DNA from: Nocardiopsis sp. YSL2
GTDB taxonomy: Bacteria > Actinomycetota > Actinomycetes > Streptosporangiales > Streptosporangiaceae
NCBI RefSeq assembly: GCF_030555055.1
Contig: NZ_JAMOAO010000001.1
Coordinates: 4,154,001-4,218,000, forward strand
Length of the DNA: 64,000 nt
Direction of reading: 5' to 3'
Shown: piece after piece, positions 43,066 through 52,071 of the stretch
Layout of the letters: the number at the start of each line of letters is the position of its first letter
How positions within the stretch are numbered: position 1 is the stretch's first letter
Position numbers and translations under genes: made by a program
The notes under the pieces: model-generated
Database searches by the model: none
What the model was told of the DNA's origin: nothing
What the model saw: the letters and a program-made list of their open reading frames with translations, nothing else

Positions 43066-45513
43066 CTACAGGCGGCGCCGCAGGGCCTCCACCGCGTGGA
43101 TGTCGGCCACGGTCACCTTGATGTCGCCCGATCCGACGGACGAGGCGGTGACCGACCGGACGAACGGCCCGTGCGCCCACCGGCGCGCCGTGCGCAGGGG
43201 CACCGACTTGGCCCCCACACGCCCCAGAGCACCCGGTGGTCCCACCAGAAGACGCAAACGCCACGTCGCCCGCAGTCCGGGCACCCCGCCGAACTCGGCG
43301 CGACCCAGGAGCGGCAGCCGCCCGGTCAGGCGAGAGCGGTCCGCGGTCGGCACCAGACGCAGCGCGTACCGCTGACCCGCGCCGGAGCCGCGCACGACCT
43401 CCACCGCGCACTCGACCCCGTCGGGTAGTGCGTCGCCCAGTCGAACATCCAGACGGAGATCGTCGCGGCGGCGCCCCACGGGGCGCACCCGCACCTCCTC
43501 GACCTCCAGCGTGGGCGCCAGCGGCGTCGTCTTCAGCCCGAGCCGGTCGTTGACCGTGTAGTAGGGGCGGATCCTGGATCCGCACCCCCGGTTCTGGTGC
43601 ACCTTCTGCGCCGGGTACTCGATGATGTCCTTGTAGCCCACCACTCCCGACAGGTGCCGCCCCACCGAGCACTCGGTCCCGTCGGAGAGCACGAGCCGGA
43701 TCTCCCACGTCTCGGACTCCCCGTGGCGCCCGCGCACGACCTCCTGCGGGTCGACGACGGCCGTGAACTGCCCGTCGCCGGCCACCGGCGCGGAGAACTC
43801 CCGCAGGGTCTGCGGCGACTCGCGCAGGCGCACCGCGAGCCGCGCCCGCGCGTCGGCCAGGTCGCGGCCCAGGACACGCCCCTGCACGGTGATCAGCCCG
43901 TCGGCGACCTCCACGTGGTCGACCTCGGCGTGGTGGGCCGAGCGGCGCACATGCAGCGCCAGCCTTCCCTTCGCGGTTCGGGTGGGCAGCACCAGGGCCA
44001 GCCGGTCCACGTCCGCGGCGCTGAGCGGGAACCCGTGCTGGTGGATCACCACGTCACGTACGGGCGTCTCCTTCTCCCCGTCGGGGCCGTCGTCGACCCG
44101 CAGCACCTCCCAGGTACGGGCCGCCAGCCGCCGCGCGTCCGGATCGACGACGACTTCACCGCGCTCGTCGGGTGTCAGAGTCACGCGCGCGCCGGGCCGG
44201 GTGAGCACGACGTGCGCGGGCGGGTCGGTGAACGCCAGCACGGTGTACCCGTCGGTGCCGGCCCGCACACGGCAGGCGGCCGGCGGTTCGGCCCGGGGAG
44301 CCGGGATCCTGGGGGCGGGCGGCGCGCTCGCCCGGTGCAGGGGAGCGCCCAGCAGGTCGGCGAACAACTCCTCGTGCAGTCGGCAGACGTTCACCGGGTC
44401 GAATCGCTCCGAGTCCAACAGCGCGGCCTGGGACATCTTCCGACGGAGCTCGTCGTCGGCCATCAGCTCCGCCAGGCCGTCGGCGATGCCCGACGCCGAG
44501 CGGTTGGGCACCAGCAGGCCGTCCTCGCGATCACGGATGATCGACGCGGGGCCGTGCGGACAGTCCGTGCTCACCACGGGAAGGCCCGAGCGCATCGCCT
44601 CCACGATCGTCATCCCGAACGGCTCCTCGCTGGAGGTCACCGCGGCGAACGCCCCCTGGGCCCACGCCTCCTCCACCCGGGGATGGGGTCCCATCAGCCA
44701 CACCCGGTCGTGCAGGTCCAGCGACGCCACCAGGCGGGCCAGAGCGCCGCGCCGGTCCCCGCGCCCGTAGATGCGCAGAGTCCACTCGGGGAACTCGTCC
44801 GCGACCATGGAGAACGCCTGCACCAGGAGGTCGTGCCGCTTGCTCGGCGCCAGTCGGCCCGCGGAGACGATGGTGCGCGAGTCGAGCCCCTCGGTGGTGA
44901 ACGGCGGCGCCGGCACCGAGTTGGGGATGGACAGCAGCCGTACGCCGGGCAGTGCCATCCGGTCGGCGTAGGTGCGCGCGTCGGCCTCGGTCACCGTGAC
45001 GAACGCGTCCAGGTTCGGATACTCGGTCTCCAACACCCGGCGCAACGCCTGTGAGTGCTGCTCGTAGGTGAGGTGCTCCTGCCCGACCTTCACCACGTGC
45101 CGGGGCGCGGCCCGGGCGATCACGACGTTGAGTCCCGGCCGCGTGCCCACCACCACGTCGGCGTCGGTGGTCGTCAGGTACTCCTCCAACCGGTCGTCGG
45201 TCAGACGGCTGTGGGTGGACCCGCGCGAATCCTCCGGGGGAAAGAGCAGCGGCGGGAGCCCGGCCCGTTCCGACCCCTCGTACAGCGGGCGTCCCCCGAC
45301 CCCCAACCCGTCGCCCCTGGACTCCCGACGCACGTCCACGAGCGGGCGCAGACGCACCTGGGCGGGCACCGGCAGCACTGGCTCCGCCCTGTGCTGGAAC
45401 ACCGAGACGATCTCGACCTCGTGGCGTTCGGACAGCGCCGAGGCCTGGTTGGCGACCGTGCGTACGGTTCCGCCGATGCCGTACATGTCGTTGATCAGAT
45501 AGGCGATCTTCAC
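43066..45513 (-). CDS. Family 4 glycosyltransferase with a large C-terminal accessory region
   Basis: An 815-residue protein. The GT-B family 4 domain covers about residues 1-400. It starts KIAYLINDMYGIGGTVRTVA and has VSAGRLAPSKRHDLLVQAF and the EX7E-type EEPFGMTIVEAMRSGLPVVS. The remaining 400 residues are beta-rich and are seen with teichoic-acid-type glycosyl- and glycerophosphotransferases of actinobacteria; this link is by impression. It probably glycosylates a cell-wall polymer from a nucleotide sugar at the cytoplasmic face. The start is GTG. Confidence 0.85.
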   Translation of the reverse strand: MKIAYLINDMYGIGGTVRTVANQASALSERHEVEIVSVFQHRAEPVLPVPAQVRLRPLVDVRRESRGDGLGVGGRPLYEGSERAGLPPLLFPPEDSRGSTHSRLTDDRLEEYLTTTDADVVVGTRPGLNVVIARAAPRHVVKVGQEHLTYEQHSQALRRVLETEYPNLDAFVTVTEADARTYADRMALPGVRLLSIPNSVPAPPFTTEGLDSRTIVSAGRLAPSKRHDLLVQAFSMVADEFPEWTLRIYGRGDRRGALARLVASLDLHDRVWLMGPHPRVEEAWAQGAFAAVTSSEEPFGMTIVEAMRSGLPVVSTDCPHGPASIIRDREDGLLVPNRSASGIADGLAELMADDELRRKMSQAALLDSERFDPVNVCRLHEELFADLLGAPLHRASAPPAPRIPAPRAEPPAACRVRAGTDGYTVLAFTDPPAHVVLTRPGARVTLTPDERGEVVVDPDARRLAARTWEVLRVDDGPDGEKETPVRDVVIHQHGFPLSAADVDRLALVLPTRTAKGRLALHVRRSAHHAEVDHVEVADGLITVQGRVLGRDLADARARLAVRLRESPQTLREFSAPVAGDGQFTAVVDPQEVVRGRHGESETWEIRLVLSDGTECSVGRHLSGVVGYKDIIEYPAQKVHQNRGCGSRIRPYYTVNDRLGLKTTPLAPTLEVEEVRVRPVGRRRDDLRLDVRLGDALPDGVECAVEVVRGSGAGQRYALRLVPTADRSRLTGRLPLLGRAEFGGVPGLRATWRLRLLVGPPGALGRVGAKSVPLRTARRWAHGPFVRSVTASSVGSGDIKVTVADIHAVEALRRRL

Positions 45514-45895
45514 CGAGCCCCCCGTATCCGTGGGCTCCGCCCCGCGCCCCCCGCGAGACGGGGCCGCCCCGTCGGCCCGCGCCGGTCATGCCCCGAGTGG
45601 TCGGGCGGCACGGGGATGAAGGATCAGGCTATGGGGGTGATTTCCGGAAAAAGCCCTGATTGTGCTACTCGTCCCGAAGGTTTGCGACCCCTTGTGAGGG
45701 TTTTGCGGAGTGTTCAGACAGAGCGCGGCGCTGGACGCGTTGAAGCTCTGACCGGGGGTGACGAGTGGAGCCGGGGATCGGGGTCGCGGCCGGGTCGGCG
45801 ACGGTTGCTGGCCAGGCTCCCCCTGGGAACGGCGGCCACCGGTACCGGTTTCCGATAGAGCCGCCCGCATCCCCCCACCCCACGAGGGAGAACCG
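45514..45895. other. Intergenic stretch upstream of the pseudogene
   Basis: No gene recognised. A CACGAGGGAGAACC ribosome binding site closes the stretch just before the pseudogene start. Confidence 0.45.
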
Positions 45896-46110
45896 TTGAG
45901 CTACGGCGTGGTGGCCCTGGTCGCCGGACAGCGCGACGAGCAAGCGGTCATCGACGCCCTCCAGGACGTCGACCAGGAACTGCGCCCGCACCAGCACGGC
46001 CGACACCACCGTCCTGCAAATCCGCGACGACGACGGCTGGCTCCTGGTCACGCTCGGACCGGGACGACGTCACCCGTCTGCTCGGTATCGACACCGTTGC
46101 CGGTTTGTAG
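45896..46110 (+). pseudogene. Frameshifted remnant of a small protein gene
   Basis: TTG 45896, with a GAGGGAG ribosome binding site, opens SYGVVALVAGQRDEQAVIDA then LQDVDQELR. The sense then moves to another frame (STADTTVLQIRDDDGWLLVTL) and to a third (SDRDDVTRLLGIDTVAGL, stop). Joined, the pieces read as one compact protein of about 70 residues. I see this as a small gene broken by two indels. The family is not recognised. About 185 nt of featureless sequence follows. Confidence 0.6.
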
Positions 46111-46296
46111 GACCCGCCGCCCTGTCCCAGTCCGGAAGCGGCTGGTTCGCCGAGGGCACCTGCGCAGCACCTCTACTCAGAAGGGGAGGTCGCAGCGGGG
46201 TTGTCCGGGAGCGCCGAGCACATCGATGCTCATGGCCGAACAGAGGTGTGCGTGTCGCATGCAGAAGGCCTGCCCGACACGGCGAACTGGGAGAGC

Positions 46297-46950
46297 TCAG
46301 TACGTCTTGGTGTTCTCCCAGGATTCCCAGGCGAGGCAAGGCAGGGTGTGGTTGTTCTCGATGTAGTCCAGACCCCAGGAGATCTGGGTGCGGGGGTCAC
46401 CTGCGAAACCGTCGGGCATTGCGCCGTGCACCGCCGGATTGAAACCAGGGATGCCGGAGGCTCCGGTATTGGGATCCACGAGCGTGTGGTCCCAGTTGGA
46501 CGTGTTGGCCCACAGGTTCTGTAGACACGTCCACTGTTCATCCTTCCAACCCCGCGCTGCGGCCATGTCCAAGGCCATCGCCTCGTTGTCCCCTCGATTG
46601 GAGTTGCCGCTACCCCACTCATATTCCTCGGGTTCGTCCGGCCGATCGGCGTCCACCCAGGTGTCGTCGCCGCAGTCAGGTCCTTGGACCAGGCACACCA
46701 TCTGGCGGACACCGTTGTTGAAAGTCTGGCTGAGCTCGAGTTCGTAGACAGCAAGCATGACGGCCGCGGCCAGAATCGTCACAACAGCCAACTCGACGAA
46801 GGAAGCTCCGCGGTCGAGTCCTGCTCTTCGGGCTGGGCACAGCCAACCGACCACACGCGGGGGTCCACTGCGCTCGCCAGAGCGCCCAGGCGGCCCAGTG
46901 GGGGAGGGCCGTCGGGTATCCGCTGGTTCGGCGCGGTGAGGGGTGGGCAA
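46297..46950 (-). CDS. Pilin-like membrane protein fused to a lytic-transglycosylase-like domain
   Basis: A 217-residue protein. The pseudopilin-like segment RGASFVELAVVTILAAAVML has the conserved Glu after a basic Pro-rich leader. The C-terminal 95 residues (GWKDEQWTCLQNLWANTSNW, TGASGIPGFNP, TQISWGLDYI, PCLAWESW) follow the pattern of aggregation-promoting-factor/SLT-type domains of actinobacterial wall enzymes. The catalytic Glu expected in the LWxxES motif is Asn-Thr-Ser here, so activity is doubtful. TTG 46950 has a GGAGG 5 nt upstream; an ATG at 46995 is in frame but overlaps the previous gene. It is the last gene of a four-gene operon. Confidence 0.7.
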   Translation of the reverse strand: MPTPHRAEPADTRRPSPTGPPGRSGERSGPPRVVGWLCPARRAGLDRGASFVELAVVTILAAAVMLAVYELELSQTFNNGVRQMVCLVQGPDCGDDTWVDADRPDEPEEYEWGSGNSNRGDNEAMALDMAAARGWKDEQWTCLQNLWANTSNWDHTLVDPNTGASGIPGFNPAVHGAMPDGFAGDPRTQISWGLDYIENNHTLPCLAWESWENTKTY

Positions 46951-46963
46951 GGCCGCCTCCGGA

Positions 46964-47488
46964 TCAGGAAATCGGAATATCCTCGATAGGATCAAATTCT
47001 GGAATATCCACCGTTATTGAATCAAGGCTACTTGGTACGGAAAAGGTGGACCAGTATGTGATGGTCTGTCCGGAACTTGCTGTGACGTCAAGCTGGGCTG
47101 AGTACTCTCCTGAGCAAAGGCAGTATCCTTCATCATCCATTATTGGATGATATCGAATGGAGCCGTCCGTGTTGGTGGCAGTGATAGCTGAGAAAGTGCG
47201 TCCGGTGTATGCGTACGATTGATCAATAAACCAAGAAAGGACAACGTCTTCATTTCCGTTGTTTGTAATGCTCCAAGTTACAGATAGGAGATTCCCTGAT
47301 TCATTTCTGGTGGCTTCATTAACCTCTGCGGTGAGCTGGCTCGACCTAGGCTCGTTTCCATTTCCCGTCCCTAGTACGTCGAGATCTTGACTTTGAGGTG
47401 CAGGGAAGGCGCCGGCGCCCGCCGATGTGGAGATCAGTGTGAGCGCGGTTGCGGAGGCAAGCGTAAGAATTGGTCGAAGTATAATCAT
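46964..47488 (-). CDS. Secreted protein related to the N-terminal domain of the adjacent OmpA lipoprotein
   Basis: A 174-residue protein with a signal peptide (hydrophobic residues about 5-25, SAGAGA cleavage region). The mature part resembles the neighbouring lipoprotein: SVTWSITNNGNEDVVL against RLRFGVTNKSQQDFIL, then CLCSGEY against CFCSNW, then YWSTFSVP against MWVAFPVP, and a final DIPI in both. The Cys-x-Cys-Ser loop may hold a disulphide or metal. No known family. It lies 10 nt after the OmpA gene and 13 nt before the pilin-like transglycosylase start. GC content is low for this genome. Confidence 0.7.
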   Translation of the reverse strand: MIILRPILTLASATALTLISTSAGAGAFPAPQSQDLDVLGTGNGNEPRSSQLTAEVNEATRNESGNLLSVTWSITNNGNEDVVLSWFIDQSYAYTGRTFSAITATNTDGSIRYHPIMDDEGYCLCSGEYSAQLDVTASSGQTITYWSTFSVPSSLDSITVDIPEFDPIEDIPIS

Positions 47489-47498
47489 GGATTATTAC

Positions 47499-48557
47499 CT
47501 ACTTCTCGAAAGTGACGCTGACTCTCCGGTTTCGTTCGCGACCTTCTTCCGTGCTGTTGTCAGCGATAGGTTCGGTTGAACCGTGCCCTTGGACATCGAA
47601 GGCCACTCCGCCCCGTGTGACGAGATCGGACAGAACGGATTCTACTGCCTGGGCGCGTTCAAGCGACAGAGGTTGGTTTCGGGAGTCATTTCCAGTGTTG
47701 TCGGCATGCCCATCAACAGCGACAACTTCAGAAGTCGCATCATCGATTTCCAAAGCGACCTGTTCGAGGATTTCCTGGGCATCTGAATTTAGTTCCGAGC
47801 TGTCAGTTTCAAAGAGAACGTCCGAAGACAGGAGAATGCTGACCTCGTCTCCGCTTTCAGTTCTTCCGGTTTGGTCCTCAGTGTTGTCTGAAATGAAAGT
47901 TAGGTCTAGGATCTTTGGTTCAGATAATCCAGTGATGTCGACGGATTCAGAATTCTCCGTGATTGGGATATCGATAAATGGGGGGCTTAGTGGAGTCGTT
48001 ACTGTTAGTTTATCGACGTCGTCGGACTCTGGAACTGGAAACGCCACCCACATGGATTCGGTTTCTCCGCTGCCGATGGGGCCGCTCCAGTTTGAACAGA
48101 AGCAGCTTCCGTCGTTTTTCTCGTAGCTGAGTAGTCTCTTCTGGTTCTCGGCATCAATGAGTGATACGCGGCTTGGTGTGTTTGGTTTTTGGTCGACGGT
48201 TAGTCCGTAATTGAGGATGAAATCTTGTTGTGACTTGTTGGTAACGCCGAAGCGAAGTCTCAGTATGTTTGACTCAAGCCTCTCGAGAGCGTAGATGTCG
48301 ATCTGTAGATCTTCACCAATGGAAGTAGAGGTGGTTGAGGACGTTGCGATTGAGCGCGCCTCGGTGCCGGTGTTTGGGATTTCTGAAGGTGTCTCACCTG
48401 GCGACTCAGTAGTTCCCCCTGGATCCTGCAGGCTGGGTGTGTCATCACTTACGATGCAGCCCGTTGTGAGCGCTGCAATAAGTGTTAAAAACAGTAGTTT
48501 TGATGGTTTTCCCGGCGGGAAATCACTACGATGATATGGGTGAATCAATCTTCGCAC
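47499..48557 (-). CDS. OmpA-family lipoprotein with a novel N-terminal Cys-x-Cys domain
   Basis: A 352-residue protein with lipobox LTTGC near residue 34. Residues 80-200 form a domain shared with the next gene (CFCSNWSGPIGSGE, MWVAFPVP, IDIPI). The last 110 residues are an OmpA/MotB peptidoglycan-binding domain (VLFETDSSELN, VDGHADNTGNDSRNQPLS with LERAQAV, GHGSTEPIADN, ERNRRVSV). It would sit on the outer face of the membrane and hold peptidoglycan. OmpA domains occur in some actinobacteria without an outer membrane. It is the second gene of the operon, after the Flp pilin. The GTG start has a weak ribosome binding site. Confidence 0.85.
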   Translation of the reverse strand: MRRLIHPYHRSDFPPGKPSKLLFLTLIAALTTGCIVSDDTPSLQDPGGTTESPGETPSEIPNTGTEARSIATSSTTSTSIGEDLQIDIYALERLESNILRLRFGVTNKSQQDFILNYGLTVDQKPNTPSRVSLIDAENQKRLLSYEKNDGSCFCSNWSGPIGSGETESMWVAFPVPESDDVDKLTVTTPLSPPFIDIPITENSESVDITGLSEPKILDLTFISDNTEDQTGRTESGDEVSILLSSDVLFETDSSELNSDAQEILEQVALEIDDATSEVVAVDGHADNTGNDSRNQPLSLERAQAVESVLSDLVTRGGVAFDVQGHGSTEPIADNSTEEGRERNRRVSVTFEK

Positions 48558-48590
48558 GACTGTCTCTGTAGGGATCGTCTGGCAAATGCA

Positions 48591-48803
48591 TTAGGGTTCT
48601 GTGCTCAGAATTGTTGTGATCGATGTCATGATGGATTGGCTGATCTGTGATGGGATGGCTAGGGCAGTGATTGCGGCTACGATTCCGGCGACGAGGATGA
48701 CGATGGCTGCGTATTCCAGCATCGTGGCGCCGGTGTCGGCTTTCCGTGACTGGGGGGTCGCGTAGGTGGTGAGGGCTACCCACAGGTGGGTCAGGCTCTT
48801 CAC
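48591..48803 (-). CDS. flp: Flp-type IVb pilin
   Basis: A 70-residue prepilin. The basic leader is followed by the Flp signature DTGATMLEYAAIVILVAGIV with the conserved Glu, then a short soluble tail. Cleavage by a TadV-type peptidase would be expected before the hydrophobic segment. GTG 48803 has AAGGAG 8 nt upstream. It is the first gene of the operon with the OmpA lipoprotein 33 nt downstream. Such pilins are exported by the Tad machinery, whose genes lie 10 kb to the right. Confidence 0.9.
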   Translation of the reverse strand: MKSLTHLWVALTTYATPQSRKADTGATMLEYAAIVILVAGIVAAITALAIPSQISQSIMTSITTILSTEP

Positions 48804-49315
48804 GGGTCAACTCCTTGGGGGCAGGTGTTCCTGGTGCCACTGCGTCGTGGCCTGGGGTGGCCGGGTTGCTGCGGCATCCGGACCGTGGGGCACTGAACCG
48901 AGGTCATGAGGACAGCAGGGGACACTGAGTCGGCGACTCGCACCACGGATTCCCACTATCGGGCACGAACACCTGTGTTGACTTCGGGGCTGACCGGATG
49001 TGGCCACGTGTTCCCATGATGCCCTCCGGCGAGGGTGAGCACACGTTGTCCACAGGCGGACTGAGGCCCCGGGTTCAGGTGGGGCTTGGTGTGCGTGGGC
49101 GCACATGGGCAGGCCATCCGGGGGTGACGTTCGGTGCTCGACGGGTGACCATGATGGCAGAAGCTCCTATCGGGCGCTATGGGTGCGGGGGTAACGCCAG
49201 GTCACCCGCATTCCTGTGCAGGGCCGGGCGGTGCTTGAATTGGGCGATGGGCCCATGGGAGGCCGAACGCCGATGGTCGGTCACGCCCGTGTGGTGCGAG
49301 GAAAGGTGGCGAGGT
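48804..49315. other. Divergent intergenic region between flp and the TIGR04222 gene
   Basis: About 510 nt carrying promoters for the flp operon and the TIGR04222 gene. Short open frames on both strands look like chance. No repeated motif was recognised. Confidence 0.5.
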
Positions 49316-50464
49316 TTGGACGGCAGCACGCTGGTGTCCCTGGTGATCGCGGTGGTCGTGGGGCTCGTGGTCGGAGTGATCCCGCTCCAGACCGTGATCC
49401 GCAGCCGTGCGGCTCTGAACAACGCCGTCAAGCGCACGCCCAGCGTGAGCCCGCCCGACGCCGACGACCTCAAGCCCGAGGAACTCGCCTACCTCGCCGG
49501 TGGCCCTGTTCGCGTGGCGGAGACCATCATCATGGACCTCTACCTCTCCGGGCGAATCCGTCATCAGGCCCCCCGGGGCTTCTTCACCCTGGTCGGCCCG
49601 GTCACGCCGTACGTGCACGAGAAGTCGCTGATTCGGCGGACCATCGTCCTTGCCTACCGGGACCGGTCGGGCCTGACCGCACAGGAGATGATCCGGCGCG
49701 CGACCACCAGCGGCGGCATGATCGCCCTCGCCGACGGGCTCAAGGCGTCACGGTTGCGGGCGGACTCGCTCGGACTGAGCAGGCTTCTGGCATCGCGGGA
49801 GAAGGTGCCGTCCCGCATCACGTGGATGCGGACACTGAGCCTGCTCGTGGGCATCGTCGCGGGAGGCTTCTACTTCGTCGAGCCCGGGACTGTTTCCCTC
49901 GGTCTCCTGGTCGGCGGCTTCTTCGCCTCGGCGATGCTCTCGGTGGACAAGGCCGTCCTCGATTCCACGGGCGGCGCCACTCTTCTCACGACGACTCCCG
50001 CGGGCAGGGCGGTCCTCGCCCGGGCCGAGGAGCGCTACAAGGTCGTCGCCCAGTCCACGAAGGAACTGGACCGTGACCTGGCGGTGCGCTACACCGCGGT
50101 GACCGGCTTTCGCGCCCTGCGCGAGGCGGTCCCCGGTGCGTACCGCTCCAGCTCCGCCTCCAGGCACACGTCGGCCGCGCCGGGTCCCTCCGGAGGAATC
50201 GGGGACACCGGGGTCGTCGAACCCTCGAACGACGATGCCGTTCACCTGGAGTCCCTCTGCGGATTCGCCGAGGTCTGCCAGGGCGGGACCGGTGGGAGCG
50301 GAACGAGTTCCGGCGGTGACGGGTGGGGCGGCATGTTCACCGGCGGCGGGAACAGCAGCAGCACGCATGACAGCGGCAGCACCGGTGGAGGGGGCTGGAG
50401 CTTCGGTGGTGGCGACAGCGGCTCCAGCGGAGGAGACGGTGGCGGAGGTGGGGGCGGCGACTGA
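49316..50464 (+). CDS. TIGR04222-type membrane protein with Gly/Ser-rich C-terminus
   Basis: About 382 residues. A membrane helix sits near the N-terminus (LVSLVIAVVVGLVVGVIP), followed by the TIGR04222 region (ELAYLAGGPVRVAETIIMDLY). Two further helices lie at about residues 175-220, and a tail of about 60 residues is made of Gly, Ser and Asp. The family is found in actinobacteria and the function is unknown; the tail resembles low-complexity secreted tails. TTG 49316 has AAAGG upstream; no better start is visible, though the frame is open from 48998. Confidence 0.75.
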   Translation: MDGSTLVSLVIAVVVGLVVGVIPLQTVIRSRAALNNAVKRTPSVSPPDADDLKPEELAYLAGGPVRVAETIIMDLYLSGRIRHQAPRGFFTLVGPVTPYVHEKSLIRRTIVLAYRDRSGLTAQEMIRRATTSGGMIALADGLKASRLRADSLGLSRLLASREKVPSRITWMRTLSLLVGIVAGGFYFVEPGTVSLGLLVGGFFASAMLSVDKAVLDSTGGATLLTTTPAGRAVLARAEERYKVVAQSTKELDRDLAVRYTAVTGFRALREAVPGAYRSSSASRHTSAAPGPSGGIGDTGVVEPSNDDAVHLESLCGFAEVCQGGTGGSGTSSGGDGWGGMFTGGGNSSSTHDSGSTGGGGWSFGGGDSGSSGGDGGGGGGGD

Positions 50465-50521
50465 CGCCGTCGGTGGTCCTCGGTAGCCGAGAGCTGAGGG
50501 CGCAGGCCCGGGTACAAGGGA

Positions 50522-50549
50522 GGGCGGGACCGTTGCCACGGTCCCGCCC
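50522..50549. terminator. Bidirectional hairpin terminator
   Basis: GGGCGGGACCGT pairs perfectly with ACGGTCCCGCCC around TGCC, between the convergent TIGR04222 and oxidoreductase genes. Confidence 0.8.
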
Positions 50550-50637
50550 GCCTGACCCGGACTGAGAAGATGGCGCCTCGCCTGCCCGCGGGGCACCACC
50601 ACCCTTGACCAGCTCCCGGCCCGGGACCGGTGTGGGA

Positions 50638-51678
50638 TCAGACGGTTGCCGACTCCGGTGCGGACGCCGTGAGCTCGAACAGTTCGGCCAGTGCCTCGTA
50701 GGAGTTCAGCCGGGCCTTCTGGTCGTAGATCATCGACGACACCATGATCTCGTCGACTCCGGTGTCGGTGATGAACTGTTCCAGCTTCGGGCGCACCGTC
50801 TCCGGCGATCCCACGAAGGAGTAACGAAGCATGGAGTCCAGTCGTTCCTTCTCTCCCGGGCGCCACATCGTGTCGAGGCTGTCGACGGGCGGTTGCAGCA
50901 GGCCACGCGCCCCGCGGACGGTTCCGAGGAAAGCCTGCTGCATCGAGGTGAACAGCCGCTTGGCCTCGGCGTCGGTGTCGGCGATGAAGACATTGACGCC
51001 CGCCATGACGTGGGGCTCGGCCTGCTGCTCGGAGGGGCGGAATCCGGCTCGATAGGCCTTGAGCGCCTCGTAGAGGGCGTCGGGCGCGAAGTGCGAGGCG
51101 AAGGCGTAGGGCAGGCCGAGTTGAGCGGCGAGCTGGGCGCCGAAGAGGCTGGAGCCCAGGATCCACAGCGGCACCCTCAGGCCCTCACCGGGCACCGCGC
51201 GGACGGGCTGTCCGGGCTCGGCCGGCTCGAAGAAGGCCTGCAGCTCCTGCACATCGGCCGGGAAGGTGGAGGCCGCGCTCTGGTCACGGCGCAGCGCCAT
51301 CATCGTGCGGGGGTCGGTGCCGGGGGCGCGGCCCAGTCCCAGGTCGACACGGCCCGGGTAGAGCGACTCCAGCGTCCCGAACTGCTCGGCGATGACGAGG
51401 GGGGAGTGGTTGGGGAGCATGACGCCGCCCGCGCCGATCCGGATGGTGGACGTGCCCTCGGCGATGAACCCGAGGGAGACCGACGTGGCCGCGCTCGCGA
51501 TGGCCCGCATGTTGTGGTGCTCGGAGAGCCAGAAACGCTTGTATCCCCAGCGCTCCAGGTGCTGGGCGAGGTCCCGGGCGGAGCGGAGCGCGTCGCCGGC
51601 GGTGGAGCCCTCGACGATGGTGGCGTGGTCGAGCACGGACAGCGCGACCTTGGACACGTTGGACATGGTGGCCTTCAT
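50638..51678 (-). CDS. LLM-class flavin-dependent oxidoreductase (luciferase-like)
   Basis: A 346-residue TIM-barrel protein of the bacterial luciferase-like family, in the subgroup with [30 protein letters not shown] and [16 protein letters not shown]. It uses reduced FMN (or F420 in some members) on an unknown substrate in the cytoplasm. A divergent ArsR-type regulator with an intergenic inverted repeat suggests inducible expression. The start may be ATG 51678 or Met 51666. Confidence 0.9.
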   Translation of the reverse strand: MKATMSNVSKVALSVLDHATIVEGSTAGDALRSARDLAQHLERWGYKRFWLSEHHNMRAIASAATSVSLGFIAEGTSTIRIGAGGVMLPNHSPLVIAEQFGTLESLYPGRVDLGLGRAPGTDPRTMMALRRDQSAASTFPADVQELQAFFEPAEPGQPVRAVPGEGLRVPLWILGSSLFGAQLAAQLGLPYAFASHFAPDALYEALKAYRAGFRPSEQQAEPHVMAGVNVFIADTDAEAKRLFTSMQQAFLGTVRGARGLLQPPVDSLDTMWRPGEKERLDSMLRYSFVGSPETVRPKLEQFITDTGVDEIMVSSMIYDQKARLNSYEALAELFELTASAPESATV

Positions 51679-52071
51679 TCCCCTGCGTGGGTGCGTGGAG
51701 CGGTTCCGGCGCCGGACGGTTCCTGGTCGTCGGTCCGGGATCCGAGTCCCCGCTCTGTGAGTGACGGGGTTCCGGTGGTGAGGTGGGCGGTCGGAGCGGG
51801 GTGGCGATGACCCGATCCGACCGCCCCTCCCGTTCGATGATCGACGAACATCGATCTACGAAGGTACACTCATCCACGAGCACGAACCAAATCTCTCGGT
51901 GCACCGGAACGGCCGTCGGCGCCGACGGGGAGTCGGCCGGGACCGTGCTGGTCGACGCGCCCCGGGCGGCCACCACCGGGCCGCCCGGATCCACGGGCCG
52001 GGCACGACGGGCCGGGCCCCATCGGGCGGGTGCACATCGCACGAGGCCGTCAGGACACGAGGAGGACCGCC
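51679..52071. promoter_or_regulatory. Divergent control region between the oxidoreductase and the ArsR gene
   Basis: About 390 nt containing the inverted repeat listed below. The promoter elements themselves are not clear. Confidence 0.5.
51840..51855. promoter_or_regulatory. Inverted repeat ATCGA-N6-TCGAT, candidate ArsR-family operator
   Basis: ATCGACGAACATCGAT lies between the divergent oxidoreductase and ArsR genes. The arm length and position suit an ArsR-family dimer that controls both genes. Confidence 0.5.
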
